64,000 nt of DNA from Chrysomallon squamiferum (GCA_012295275.1 CM022668.1:11175791-11239790); one strand, 5' to 3'. Counted from the stretch's first letter, positions 1 through 11,687 are shown. The notes: generated from the sequence alone by a model not told the origin. A program made the numbers and translations.

Positions 1-611
1 CAGTGAGTCCTCTAAATTCCTTTCTTTCACAACTACCTGACAGCCTTTAATACTATCACCATTGATATCATAACCATTTCCCTCTACTACTATTAGCATT
101 AATACCATAACTACTATTATTACTAATATCATAACTATTGTCTCTACCAGTATTATCAATAATGCAATAATTACTGCCTCCTTCACCGTTACCATAAGTA
201 CTACTTTTACTATTTTTACCATAATACCATGACTATTGAACTGCTCGCGCTGGATCTAAGTTCATTATCAACATATCCATTATTACTACACTGCCAGAAT
301 AAACTACAACTACTGACATTTGTCTTTTGAGATAACTACCTTACTTCTGTCATTGATAATAATTAATTTCATATTATTTGGCAGTTATATTTAATCCTAA
401 CCCTGTCTTTAAATATATGTGTGTGTATGTGTGTATTTATAAGTATATGTATAAGTATATGTATTAGTATTAATATTAGTATGTATATGTGTATGTGAGT
501 GCATACAGATATGTATTTTAAAACATCATTTGAAATCCAGGCTATAACAGTCCTATTAGAAAAAACATATTCATTAGACTGTTTCACTTATATTTTCACC
601 TACTGTTTCAG

Positions 612-733
612 CAAATGGAGCCTGCACTGACAAATATGAACATATGTGTGAGCATTTACGGATGCATGTTGCCCATGAATCGATTCAAATGTTTTGCGAT
701 GAACAACACAACGTGTGTCCGCATATCTGTTAA
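612..733 (+). CDS. Terminal coding exon of an upstream paralogue of the PAN/EGF/ShK-type secreted protein
   Basis: Only the last coding exon lies in the window. It follows a TTTCAG acceptor, is entered in phase 1, and encodes 39 residues ending at the TAA at 731-733. Five cysteines sit in the same order as in the last exon of the complete gene at 17480-17607, with shared features such as E-H-x(6-7)-H/E and M-F-C. Phase and length also agree (122 against 128 nt), so this is the 3' end of a tandem paralogue. The window opens with a CA|GTGAGT donor-like site that could end its preceding exon. The function is unknown. By analogy with the downstream gene the protein is secreted and disulphide-rich. 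The ATG-initiated reading in another frame here is a shadow. Confidence 0.7.
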
Positions 734-932
734 TAATCTGCAGTCTGTCAGGTACTTTGTTTGTTTCTTAGCTGATTGGTTGGTTGGTTGTCGATTGTCT
801 GATTTATATACAATAGAAAACGGGGAAAAAGAGAAAGATAAAATACGAAAAAATTATTTAAATTATTATTATTAATATTATTATTAGTAGTATTAGTATT
901 AGTATTAGTATTAGTATTAGTATTATTTTTTC

Positions 933-1005
933 ACTGAATGGACCACGTCTGAACAGAGATGAGCATTTGAGTGAACATTTATGAAGACATGTTTCATTAG
1001 AGACC
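933..1005 (+). pseudogene. Decayed duplicate of the terminal five-cysteine exon
   Basis: About 70 bases align without gaps to the start of the exon at 612-733, sharing blocks such as GAATGGA, GAGCATTT and CATGTT. The acceptor AG is lost and in-frame stops are present. It looks like a relic of one more exon duplication. It is short, so homology rests on many scattered matches over one ungapped stretch. Confidence 0.5.
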
Positions 1006-1499
1006 TTACAGTTTTAATTATATTTTTATCAATTGTACATTTTATCACGTTAATTCAGTAACAATTAAAAATATAAAATGTTCTTGCTTTGAAATAATTA
1101 GTTTTTTTTCTGTTTTACTGATGTCACTTTTGTCGCTCTTTCTTTTATTTCAGATGTGGCCATCTCGGAAACATTTTACTTTTCTGCTGAAACAAATGAA
1201 AATCGATAATCGATGAAATATGTTAAAAATAAAAATATATATAATATTTGATGTTTGTTTTTGTTTCATTGCTGTAATTAAGTTTTCGTTTATTATTTCT
1301 TTATTTCAGCATCTTCTTCGTTCACAATATTATTTATTTATTGATTTATTTTTGTATTATTATTTATTTTTTATTATTATTTTTTTTATTTACCTGTAGA
1401 GTTATCACACACATATATACTTCGATTTGATATTTGGTTTTTTCTTTCGCATTTTGCTACACATGAAGGACAGCAGTGAACCATACTGTACTCTGTAGA

Positions 1500-2060
1500 T
1501 CAGTTCTTTAGCCATACTACATCTAATGGAGAGTTGTTGTAGTTATCCAGTAGTCTCCCTTAGCTGTGCCGTTTTGGATGATAAACCCAGTCGTCTATTC
1601 TGTTTTTCCACACGAGAACATGGAAGAAGATGAGAGCCGGAACCTCCTATGCATGTCTTGGTTCCAATCATTGTGTCCAGTGCTTAATCGGAAAATGGTG
1701 ACTTGTTCATGGCGGACGAACAGATGTTAGTCATCGGTTTGTTTGGGATGTCTGTAGAAAGATATATTCTCTTCATAAGTCACCGAGTTATCCACCTCTT
1801 CATTACTTGCACCTGCTTTAGCAGGTTTGTCTCCTTTCTCATTTCCAGGTATGCCACAGTGAGCTGCATGACACTACTGATATGGTGTAGCTCTTCTGAA
1901 ACTCAGTATAGCTTGTTGTTTTCAAGAGACTGGGGGACAGAGAGAGCCTCTGTGAGGAAGACAACATGTGAGCAGTTATTTCTTAATCTGATGATGTTGG
2001 CTGTGTAAATGAAAGCCTCGACCTGCAGCATAGTTTGTGTAATGTTTCTCTGTAGGACAA
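1500..2060 (-). mobile_element. Decayed non-LTR retrotransposon, C-terminal RNase H region
   Basis: Read on the - strand in shifting frames, this stretch gives VVFLTEALSVPQ, then AHCGIPGNEKGD, then EQVTIFRLSTGHN, then a Cys-Gly-rich stretch. These are, in order, the recognisable blocks of the RNase H domain and C-terminal tail of ORF2 in Jockey/I-type LINEs. Frames change and stops interrupt, so it is dead. The + strand reading frame over 1703-2008 is its antisense shadow. Confidence 0.72.
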
Positions 2061-2791
2061 TGTTCCTCCTATCTCTAACCACTAGGATCCATGATGTGTA
2101 TTCCAGCACTTCTTTTTTGCACGGCATTTGTTTCTGATGCACAAAAATATATATGTGTCCATGTTGTTTCTGGGTACTATTCATCAATAATGATTAGTGT
2201 TATAATTCGTATTTTATGGTTTACTATGTTCGTCTCAAGGGATGAGGTGTTGGACTATTGCACAGATCTTTACACTATTCAGTTGTTGTTGCCAGGATAC
2301 AAAGCAACTGACAGGGCTAACTTGAAACATTTTACCTGGCTGTTGCTTCTTATGTGCCTAAAGATTGATTTGCTCAATTTATGAAAGCTATTTCTTTTGA
2401 GTCTGATTTATAAGAATATCAGAGTAATTTTATTGTTATTAACATTCTTAAAATAGCTTTAATTTATTGTTCCCCAAATAACAATAAATTATTGTATTAT
2501 GAGAATAATTATATCAGTATTTCACCAAGAAATAAAAACATTCAAAGGAAGTACAAAATTGTATATCATAAATTTTTTAATATTCTGAGTATGTGTCTGT
2601 GTTTCTGTATAGGTTTCTGTGATATATGAGATCTATGAAAACATTTTAAAACTATTTCGTTTCTATTAACGTGCTTTAAAACAGTTTTGTAAAAGGTTTA
2701 ATAAAAGTAATTGTGTGATTCTATTCACCTCAGTGATGAAAGATAAGTTTTATTTTCTGCCCTCCAACAACCAGCTAGCTGCATTTTCCGA

Positions 2792-3070
2792 TCAAAAGTA
2801 AATGATCATGTAGGGATTCCCAGCGACAGTATCACACCTTTGAAACCTCAGGCTCGCGAGATTTGGCTTATCCCTAGTGAACGATCGTTCAAGGAGCTTG
2901 TACTCTACCCTGCAGTAGACAGGCAACCAGTCAGGTTCCTTCAGTACTGGCGATACGTGGTGGTGAGGTGATTTCCTGTTCACAATGTGTGCTGCACTAT
3001 TCTGGAACGTATTTATGTAAAATTTAAGACAATTATGATGGTGTACTAGTATATTACCAATTCCAGAACT
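2792..3070 (-). mobile_element. LINE reverse-transcriptase C-terminal fragment
   Basis: The - strand frame contains QNSAAHIVNRKSPHHHVSPV followed by LKEPDWLPV. This matches the familiar 'QNSAARIV...H(I/V)TPVLKELHWLPV' block just after the RT domain of CR1/L2-like non-LTR elements. It is truncated at both ends. It probably belongs to a different element from the RNase H fragment at 1500-2060, since that block is typical of LINEs without the Jockey-type RNase H tail. Confidence 0.7.
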
Positions 3071-4289
3071 AACTAAGAGAAACATTTTTTATATTACATC
3101 GTTAAACATGAATCACCTCAACATAGTAAAAATAGTACGACTTTGAAATAACAATCCATGCGAATGCATCAAAGATATATTTATTTATTTATTTATTTAT
3201 TTATTTATCATCATCATCAGTGTTACTGTTATATTAAAATTATTGTCATTATCATTATTATTGTTATTTGTGATTGTTATTGTTCTTACTGTTGTTGTTT
3301 TTGTTACTGTTGCTATTTTCAAATAGAAATCAAACATTCTATTCTGTTTAGACAAGGGGAATGACTCTTGCCTTTGATCGGACCAAATTTCCGAGAACGA
3401 CTCAGTACGTGTTCTTGTAGTGCATGAAATTATTTAGTTGTATTTTGGTAATTTATATTGCTTTTCATTATTACGTATTTGACACGTAACGTAACTATAG
3501 TATCTTTATGATTATTAAGAATATGGATATCCATGACGTAGAATGACGTCATACAGGAATTCTTACTGCATGAATCTAGACTGAATTTCCATACGAATTT
3601 GTTGAAAAGATTTAGTCTTAAGCTTCAGACTGGGTACGTTGCAGACTTTTGACGCCCATTTCTGAAGATGGTATTCTGGTTTTTCTCAGATATCGGTAAA
3701 TATTTCCATCAAATTTGAATTATTTTTGAGCATACACGTTTAATTACTTTGTTTGTATAAGCATATGCAGTTACAGATATGTATATTTTATATCAAATGT
3801 ATTAAAATAAAATAAAAATGGCAGAAGATCGTGACATTTTGTTATAAAATTGCAAAGTTTTCTATGATTTTAAAATAATGTTTCTTTCTCAGTCATCTAG
3901 ATTGGCCTAATGATTATCGATTTATTTTGTTAAGTTCCTCTGACATTTTATAACATTCTGAGAATTATTTATTTTATTTTGTTTTATTTTATTGTCATCT
4001 ATTTTTATAACATCATGCTACTATATGTTACATAAATGCAAACATGCAAACACACATACATAAATAAATAAATAGATATATATGTATATATGCATACATA
4101 CATACATCCATACAATTATGTAAATACACACACAGTGAAATGTACATATGCACATAAATATGTACACACATACCTACAACACAAATACGTAGAAAGTACC
4201 ATACACACATAAATGTCTCAATATCTATATATATATATTATAGATACATACATCCATACATATATTAATACACATATATTATATAGACA

Positions 4290-4410
4290 AGGTTGACTTG
4301 ATGGCGAAACGGCAATGTCGTCCGCCTTCAGAATGTGAGCGAATGAGTGTCCTGTGTTCGAGTCTCGTCATTTTTTAGGTCTCTGATCGGACTTCGTTCT
4401 GTTGCGCCAG
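4290..4410 (+). mobile_element. tRNA-derived SINE-like head
   Basis: TGGCGAAACGG at 4302-4312 resembles a Pol III A box and GTTCGAGTC at 4356-4364 matches the B-box core, about 45 bases apart as in a tRNA. The T and acceptor stems do not pair, so this is not a working tRNA. It is better read as the 5' part of a SINE or a tRNA pseudogene. Confidence 0.45.
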
Positions 4411-4674
4411 TGTTTTCGCGAAATATTCAAATCGTATAATACATCTATGCAGCTGCTCATACACAACCACACACACGCAAACACACACACACATGTACGT
4501 TCATTCATAAATGCATATAAGACATCATACACATACATATATCATACATATATATACACACGCTTTTATAAATACATACATACACAGACGTATACACAAA
4601 TATGTACATTCAAACACACAAATTATTTCTCTCCCATACCCAAAAACATACAAACAAAAATTATGCTAACAAGA

Positions 4675-5245
4675 TTTCAAGGTCAGATGAATATTTAATT
4701 AGTTTTATTCTGTGTAATATGATACAGGAGATCATTTCTTGTGTGACCGTTTCGTCTTCCATCCTGTCACTTTCAGGCAATCTAGATATTTTGATACAGA
4801 TACTCTGACTGACAGTTGCTGATAGATTTTGAACAGAACTGTTATTAAAGTATACAACAGAGAATATTTCAAATTTATTTTAAAATGATTTCAAATTAAC
4901 AGACGGTGTCTTCTTAGCTAAAATCATGGCGTCTGATCATAAAATAAATATTAATGAAATCAGTTAACGTTAGCAACTGCCTGTTGTTTATGTGAATATA
5001 ATACGTGCTTAATTCTATTATCTCTGTGGAAAGCAATCTGCATACTGTGATATCTGTTACACACTGCTGATTTTATTTATTCCGTCTTTACATGACAGAA
5101 GTTTAAAATCAAATGGCATTTGAAGCAAATGAAATCAGCGTATATAAACGTTCGTTCTATTTGTATATCGACTGTTCAACTGTAAATTAATTTGTTAGTT
5201 GTAACAGATGCTCTTTATAACGCCATCATTAAAATGTTTCATACG
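4675..5245. repeat. Copy A of a diverged segmental duplication with a TATA box
   Basis: This stretch aligns along its length with 7290-7835. Shared blocks include AGAATA(G/T)TTTCAAATTTATTTT, GAAAGCAATCTGCATACTG and TATATAAACGTT, and both end in TAGTTGTAACAG. The TATATAAA is at 5141-5148. It could be a duplicated promoter or 5' flank, or an old transposon pair. No exon is recognisable downstream of this copy. Confidence 0.55.
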
Positions 5246-5293
5246 TGGTCATAGTTAATACTCAATCTATTCTACATCTCATAAGATCAAACT

Positions 5294-5322
5294 AGTTAGG
5301 GTTAGGGTTAGTATTAGGGTTA
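5294..5322. repeat. Short interstitial TTAGGG-like run
   Basis: Three to four TTAGGG-type hexamers, two of them consecutive, occur in TTAGGGTTAGGGTTAGTATT and continue briefly. This is the common animal telomere motif but is too short to mark a chromosome end. Confidence 0.5.
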
Positions 5323-5407
5323 GACTTAAGTGTCAAGACAATTTTGGTATTAAATTTTAAAAATTTCATTCTGAGTTTTAATTCATAAATTATTTCGTTT
5401 TTGTTTC

Positions 5408-5408
<1 letters not shown>

Positions 5409-5457
<49 letters not shown>
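5409..5457. repeat. Poly-T tract
   Basis: An almost unbroken run of about 48 T, possibly the tail of a retroposed sequence on the - strand. No element is recognisable next to it. Confidence 0.8.
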
Positions 5458-5739
5458 CCAGTACATCCGAGGTAAAGTCTTATATCATACGTTTTGAATT
5501 ATAATTCTCGGTAAATAAATACTTCAACAAAGAAACACATAAATTTAAGAAGAAATACAAATTATATCTACAGGAAATAAGACGTATTTAAATTCCATTA
5601 TGGATTCTGGGTGTAACATTGTTACTACGTTACGAATATCAATACTTTTATTATATTTATTATAACGTTATGTTTTTACGTAAAGATAACCAAATCAGTA
5701 GAGAACAATATGAAAGTGGATACATAGAGCAACAGAAAA

Positions 5740-6275
5740 TATAATAAAGAAAGAACGAAAGGACAGAGAAATGTAATAGTGATTGCATGGAAGAACAGGA
5801 TAATATAATAGTGAATGACTCAAGAACAGAAAAGTGTAAAAGTCAGTGAACGGAAGAACAATGAAATGTAATAGTGAATGAATGAAAGAACAGAGATGAA
5901 TGGGAAATCAAAGAAATATAATATGACTGAATGAAAGAACAGAGAAATGTAATAGTGGATGAATGGGAAAACAAAGAAATATAATATAACTGAATGAAAG
6001 AACAGAGAAATGTTGCAGTGAATGAATGAAAGAAGAGTGAAATGTTTCAGTGAATCCAGGGAAGAACAAAGTAGTGCAACAGTGGAAGAACAGAGAAATA
6101 GAAAAATGGATGAATGAAAGAACATATAAATGTAATAATGAATGAATGAAACAAAAGAGAAATATAGTGAATGAATGGAAGAACAGAGAAATATAATAGT
6201 GAATGAATGAAAGAAGAGTGAAACATAATAATGGGTGAAGGGAAGAACATAGAAATATAATAGTGGATGGATGAA
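5740..6275. repeat. Minisatellite, GAATGAATGAAAGAACAGAG family
   Basis: About 14 imperfect units of roughly 33-36 bases carry the core GAAAGAACAGAGAAATGTAA followed by TAGTGAATGAAT. Long open frames on the - strand here (phenylalanine, serine, isoleucine and histidine rich) are by-products of the repeat, not genes. Confidence 0.85.
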
Positions 6276-7289
6276 GGATAGAATGCTACAAAAGTTAATT
6301 CATTTGCATCAAGATAACCAGGTGAAGAAACTGCGACTGAAATACAGCTGAATAAACTGGTGTAGTAAAAGAACACTGAGTCAGTTCTTGTCGTACACAG
6401 CAACTTATATTATCAGGAGCTGCTCACTTTTTCTCAGAATCCATTAAATCAGCGATTCAAAAGTGACAGTGTGCTTTAAAGTGTTAATATAAACTCCTTA
6501 TTTTCTATATCTGTATATTGAATATCTGATTTCTATATACTACTACTACTACTACTACTTCTAATAATAATAACAGTAATAACAATAACAAGAAGAAGAA
6601 GAAGAAGAAGAAGAAAGAAAGAAAGAACTAAATAAACAAACAAACAAATAATTTTTCGAATATTTACAAATATCTACATATTTATTTTGCACCATTGTTT
6701 TTCAGTGAGTAATGGTCGTTGAGCATTAACGTAGGGTTTAATTTATACGCGTATCTTTGTATTTAATTCCACTCCAGCTGTGATTATCTTCTTGTGCATC
6801 TATAACATTGATTTTACTTGATAGAATATAGAAATCACTCACAATACAAGACGAGTAGTAACCAGATTTAATTACAAGATACAACACGTGTGATAACGAA
6901 ACTACGTACACACATATATGCAGATATACATAGATACATAGATACGTATTCACATATATTCATGCATACGTGTATATTTATACTGAAACATGAATAACTT
7001 GACAAAAAATAGATACTGATGCAGTCATATACATACATTCAGTTACACACATAGAAAAAACAGACACACACATACCTTCATTCATATTCTTATAAAATGA
7101 CAAAGATAAATAAACACATACATGCATATATGCATATATTCCTATATACATACATACAAAGACACACACACACATACATACATATATATTTACATACTTT
7201 AATATGTACATGCACCTATGAACATCCACATATACACTCATGTACATACATATGTGTACATCAACCCACACACATGCACATGCGCTCAG

Positions 7290-7835
7290 ATTTCGGTTGC
7301 GGAACAGGTGAATATTTAGTTACTCTTTGTCTGTTTAACACGATATAGAAGAATAGTACTTGTCTTACAATTTCGTCCTCCGACTTGTCTCCTTCAGATA
7401 ATATATGTGTTTTTAATATGCATACATATTCTGATAGATGCTAATACATTTAGAACTTAATTTTATTAAAGTATACAAGAGAATAGTTTCAAATTTATTT
7501 TGAAATATTTTTACTGTGCACTAGTCTTCTGAAATAAATTCTGTTCAGAAAACAAATATTGATAAAAACAATTAACATTTAGCAGCTGCCTCTTGTTTAT
7601 TTCAATATACATAATTTGATTGTCTCTGCAGAAAGCAATCTGCATACTGCGATATATATTAACACACACTGTGCACATAGTAAGATATCCGCTCAAGTTA
7701 TTAATTTCGTGTTTAAATGACTGATGTTTTAAATCAATTCATACTTGAGGAAAATAAAATCAGTGTATATAAACGTTTGCTCTGTTTTAGTATGAAATTA
7801 ATTTGATAGTTGTAACAGGTGTTTTGTGAAACGCT
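7290..7835. repeat. Copy B of the segmental duplication with a TATA box
   Basis: This is the partner of 4675-5245. Its TATATAAA is at 7766-7773. It lies about 2 kb upstream of the duplicated signal-peptide exon at 9735, so it might be part of a promoter, but that is inference. Confidence 0.55.
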
Positions 7836-8008
7836 GAGGTTAGACATTGTAGTACGTGAACACTTTTAATTATAAATGTCTTCCAGATCTGATGAAATCA
7901 AAACCGACAACTACCAGTGTATTTCATACACAAAGTAGACTGAAATAGTTAATACTCGTAATAACAACTAAAGCAATAAAAAAAAAAAAAAAAACTATGA
8001 CTAAATAA

Positions 8009-8009
<1 letters not shown>

Positions 8010-8055
<46 letters not shown>
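8010..8055. repeat. (AAT)n microsatellite
   Basis: About 15 AAT triplets lie directly upstream of the minisatellite at 8074. Confidence 0.85.
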
Positions 8056-8073
8056 TAAGATAAAACATTAACA

Positions 8074-8411
8074 GTTGTAACATACACTATAAGAAAATTT
8101 AAGATGTAACACTATAAGAAACTTTAAGTTGTTACATACACTGTAAGAAACTTTAAGTTGTAACATACACTATAAGAAACTTTAAGTTGTTACATACACT
8201 ATAAGAAACTTTAAGTTGTTACATACACTATAAGAAACTTTAAGTTGTAACATACACTATAAGAAACTTTAAGTTGTAACATACACTATAAGAAACTTTA
8301 AGTTGTTACATACACTATAAGAAACTTTAAGTTGTAACATATAGTATAAGAAACTTTAAGTTGTTACATAGACTATAAGAAACTTTAAGTTGTAACAAAC
8401 ACTATAAGAAA
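8074..8411. repeat. Minisatellite, 29-30 base unit CACTATAAGAAACTTTAAGT
   Basis: About 11 head-to-tail units of TTGT(A/T)ACATA followed by CACTATAAGAAACTTTAAG, with A/T as the main variable position. Degenerate echoes (AAGTTGTAACAT) continue to about 8700 and again near 9300-9370, so the array was once longer. Confidence 0.9.
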
Positions 8412-8555
8412 AATGTACCTTATATCATTCATTATAAAAATATAATTTGTTTGTTTGTTTTTCTTAAATTCCATGTTACGCTGTTCTAAGTTGTAACATG
8501 TTGCAAGTTGTAAAATTCACTATAACAAAAACATTGTTTCATGCGTATACTTATT

Positions 8556-8591
<36 letters not shown>

Positions 8592-9104
8592 GGATCACAC
8601 AAGAACATTCTATTCTAAGTTGTAACATTCAGTATAACAAATTTCTATTCTTTGTTGTAACATACTAAGTTCTAATGTGGAACACAAAAAAAAACACGTT
8701 ATAAGTTGTATCATACAGCACACATCATTAAAGTCATGGTGGGAGAAACATTATAATACAGACTTGAGTCTGAATGAAATAGTTTAAGGAGAAATAGTAA
8801 AAGAGATAATGTTATTTCTTTGTCCGTGGTCTCATGCATTTGTTGATGTCTAAGATAAAAAATAATCAAAACTAATATTTGGCGTGTTTTAGTTAAAAGA
8901 TAACTTGTTGCAATTGTAACAATCAGAACATTTTCTTTAGTTAAAATGAACAGTTCGAATAAATATTTTAGTTAAAAGATACGTTGTTGTTAACATGCCT
9001 TTTTCTTATTTTGGTGCGCTTTTTGTTGTTTGTTGTTGTTTTTAACTATAAGTATGCATGTATATATGTTTTTATTGTATTAATTTGTATTGTGTTTATG
9101 TTTT

Positions 9105-9108
<4 letters not shown>

Positions 9109-9156
<48 letters not shown>
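9109..9156. repeat. (GT)n microsatellite
   Basis: Perfect GT dimers. The duplicated block that starts just after it recurs at 9575 with its own short GT run. Confidence 0.9.
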
Positions 9157-9159
<3 letters not shown>

Positions 9160-9164
9160 AAATT

Positions 9165-9270
9165 AGATCATAATCCAGTCAGATTTGGTAATAAAAGTAT
9201 CGAAAATGTATCAAATTGTTTTGATTGACATCTGGTATTCGTTTAATTTACTGCCTTTGACTGTCATTTG
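9165..9270. repeat. Duplicated promoter-proximal block, copy 1
   Basis: It shares TGGTAATAAAA, CGAAAATGTATCAAA and TGTTTTGATTGACATCTGGT with 9575-9662. It precedes the duplicated signal exon, and a shorter echo (TTTGATTGACAT) also precedes the other signal exon near 11620. Confidence 0.75.
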
Positions 9271-9574
9271 AAAATAAGAAAATTCTGTTTTAATTAATTA
9301 CATACACTACAAGAAAACTCTGCACTAAATTACTACATTCACCATAAGAAGATTCTAAATTGTAGCAAACATCACAAAAATGTTCAAAAAGTTGAATAAA
9401 ATAACTATATAAGAAGTGTACTAATTTATATTTTCTACATCTGTAAGTAAATAAATATTATCCACAATTACATTTCGTTATGTCTGCATGGGTAAAATTA
9501 ATCAATGTGCTTTTCGTTTTGTTTTCAGTTTGTGTGTGTGTGTACATGTATGTGTGTTAAACAGGTGAAGATAA

Positions 9575-9662
9575 ACCAATCACATCTGGTAATAAAAACA
9601 CCGAAAATGTATCAAACTGTTTTGATTGACATCTGGTATTCGTTTAACTATCACTGCCGTTG
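9575..9662. repeat. Duplicated promoter-proximal block, copy 2
   Basis: Near-identical to 9165-9270 and followed 70 bases later by the signal-peptide exon at 9735. The recurrence suggests conserved upstream sequence or a short tandem duplication. Confidence 0.75.
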
Positions 9663-9734
9663 GGTTAAGTTCATTTCATAGAAATAGTTTTACGGAAGTG
9701 TCTTTCTGAATACCATAACTTGATTTCACAAAAC

Positions 9735-9819
9735 ATGACACAGAAGAAAATCGTGTTGGAAATTTTTTTATTTCAGTGTTTTGTCTTCATTTCGTGTTTT
9801 GCAGAGAGAATTCCCAGCA
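9735..9819 (+). CDS. Duplicated signal-peptide exon (alternative first exon or relic)
   Basis: ATG at 9735 opens 28 codons plus one base, then GTAAGA. Length (85 nt), phase (1) and protein (MTQKKIVLEIFLFQCFVF, then a short tail ending ERIPSS) match the exon at 11688-11772 (MNQKDIVLHIFLVGCFLL, tail ending ERVSS). The frame is intact, with a charged start and a hydrophobic core typical of a secretory signal. No second set of downstream exons lies between the two, so it is either an alternative first exon spliced to the exon at 12088 or the remnant of a gene whose body was lost. The intron after it also resembles the one after 11772. Confidence 0.68.
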
Positions 9820-10635
9820 GTAAGAATTTTTATTATTTATTTTATTCAAATAGCAGAAACATTTCTTTTATTATTTTATTTAAATAGCAGTGAGATTTTA
9901 TTTTTGTTTTATTTTATTTAAACAGAAGAAACATTTCTTTTATTTTTACTGATTTTTTATTTAAATAGGACGAAGACTTTGATATGTTGGCATTTGAATA
10001 GCAGCAAGAATTAATTTTATTGTTTTATTTAAACAACAGTAAGACATTGTTCATTTATTTATTGTTTATTTAAATAACACACAGCCGTGTATTTTTTATT
10101 TTGTTTTATTTGAATAACAGAACTACTTTACTTACCTTTTTTTTAAGTTAAAGAAAAGTAAGATATTATTTATCTTCTGTTTGCATTTAAAAGAAGTAAA
10201 TAGTTTATTTGTATCATTGATTTGTTTTTGTAATTAGAGAAAAGTAAACAGTTTATTTGTTTTATTGATTTTTCTGTTTGTATTAGACAGAAGTAAGCAG
10301 TTTATTTATATTACTGATTCTTTGTTTGTATTTAGAGAGAAGTAAACAGTTTAATTATTTTATTCATTTTTTGTTTCTATTTAAAGAGAAGTAAACAGTT
10401 TACTTGTATTACTGATTTTCTCTTTTTATTTAGAGAGAAGTAAACAGTTTATTTGTATTGTTAATTTTCTGTTTGTATTTAGAGAGGAGTAAAGAGTTTA
10501 TCTGTATAATTGATTTTCTGTTTGTATTTAGACAGATTAAACAGTTTACTTACATTATTCATTTTCTGTTTGGACTTAAAGAGAAGTAAACGGTTTATTT
10601 GCATTATTAATTTTCTGTAATATTATTTGTTAATG
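9820..10635. repeat. Degenerate tandem repeat, about 60-70 base unit
   Basis: Units contain ATTTAAA(T/C)AGCAGNAAGA in the first half and AGAGAGAAGTAAACAGTTTA with TTTGTATTACTGATTTTCTG in the second. They look like repeated copies of the sequence just after the signal exon (AGCAGTAAGA), that is, donor-derived repeats. Confidence 0.7.
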
Positions 10636-11195
10636 AATTTAAGTTTAACGTTTCTTATGCTATAAAACACGCACACATACATATATACACACAATATACT
10701 CTTCAAAATGTAGTGCGAGACACAAGAAGGCGTACGTTCTTGAACATATTTAGATATCACATTAAAATGAAACATATTGTTCACACAATGTTGCTTGTTT
10801 GTATGTGTGTTTAAAAACACAACACAAAAACAAAAACTGGATGTTGGCTATGATTTATAGATGTATTACACATAAAAATGCAGAACTATCGTGTTGATAG
10901 ATGTGGATAACTTTGGTCATTTTAAATATTTTTTCTGTCACGGAACTAAAAAACAACTTTTTTTTTTCATACAACCTTTTGGTTATAGCAGGGACAGCCA
11001 GCATGCACTCCACCCGTTTCCAAGCCCAGCCTCACCGCTTTCAGTATATCTCTAGTTTCTGAAAGCAGTCACCATCACTGACGAATACAACAACACAGCA
11101 ACAACAACAATAATGATTTACACCATGGAAATTGTTGTTATTGTTGTTTTTGTTTTTCTTTGATGTTGTTGTTGTTGTACGGCCATACTGAAAAT

Positions 11196-11540
11196 AATGT
11201 TTTTAATAAATAAATTAATCAGACGAAATAGAAAGTATTATTATTTGCTCTTTCTATTTATTACTTATATTAAAATTTCAGGACACAAACACGTATCTTT
11301 TCATTGCCTAATAAACTCCATGTGACAGAACAGTTGAACACATTGCTTCACTGACGTTTTTAAATGAAAATCAATGTACATGAAATTGATCTTACAATCT
11401 TCCAGAATAAAGTTTTATCTTTTCTTCTGAGTTAATTGATACGTAGACCAAATACGTCAGCAGCTCAGATTTGCATTAAATCTGTCGTTTTAAAAATAGC
11501 CATTTTAATAAATAAATTAATCATATAAAATAGAGAGCAG
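11196..11540. repeat. Two copies of a 40-base block about 300 bases apart
   Basis: TTTTAATAAATAAATTAATC followed by A-rich sequence and AATAGA occurs near 11200-11235 and again near 11500-11535, upstream of the signal exon at 11688. Confidence 0.55.
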
Positions 11541-11687
11541 TAGTAGTAGTAGTTGGAAATATGAACAACGAATCATATTTCGATTTTCGTAAGCTCCTTG
11601 AAAATAGGCCAAAAAATTTGTTTGATTGACATATAAAATCTCCATAAATAATGTAGTCTGATTTTACCAATTTTATTTACAATAACC

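Larger units (their letters stand above)
740..4280. other. Gene-poor AT-rich region
   Basis: Apart from the exon relic and the two LINE pieces listed separately, I see only low-complexity DNA: TTA-type triplets near 865-930, TTTA repeats at 3178-3208 and 1330-1390, and a dimer-rich stretch at 4030-4290. A possible spliced 3' UTR segment follows TTTCAG at 1153, with an AATAAA at about 1227. No supported coding exon was found. Confidence 0.45.

Noticed and set aside
1703-2008. 101-codon frame on the + strand
   Set aside because: It is the complement of a decayed LINE RNase H region, where the - strand reading has clear family motifs.
2792-3085. Joining both LINE fragments into one element
   Set aside because: The RNase H block at 1500-2060 and the 'HWLPV'-type RT block are characteristic of different LINE clades, and the DNA between them shows no connecting coding sequence.
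5294-5322. Telomere end
   Set aside because: Only three to four imperfect TTAGGG units surrounded by ordinary sequence.
5820-6403. Two overlapping 100-118 codon frames on the - strand
   Set aside because: They lie wholly in a 33-36 base minisatellite. The Phe/Ser/Ile/His repeats follow from the DNA unit, and there is no splice or homology support.
8074-8411. Regular 29-30 base repeats, possible CRISPR array
   Set aside because: Units are contiguous with no unique spacers, in an intron-rich animal genome. It is a minisatellite.
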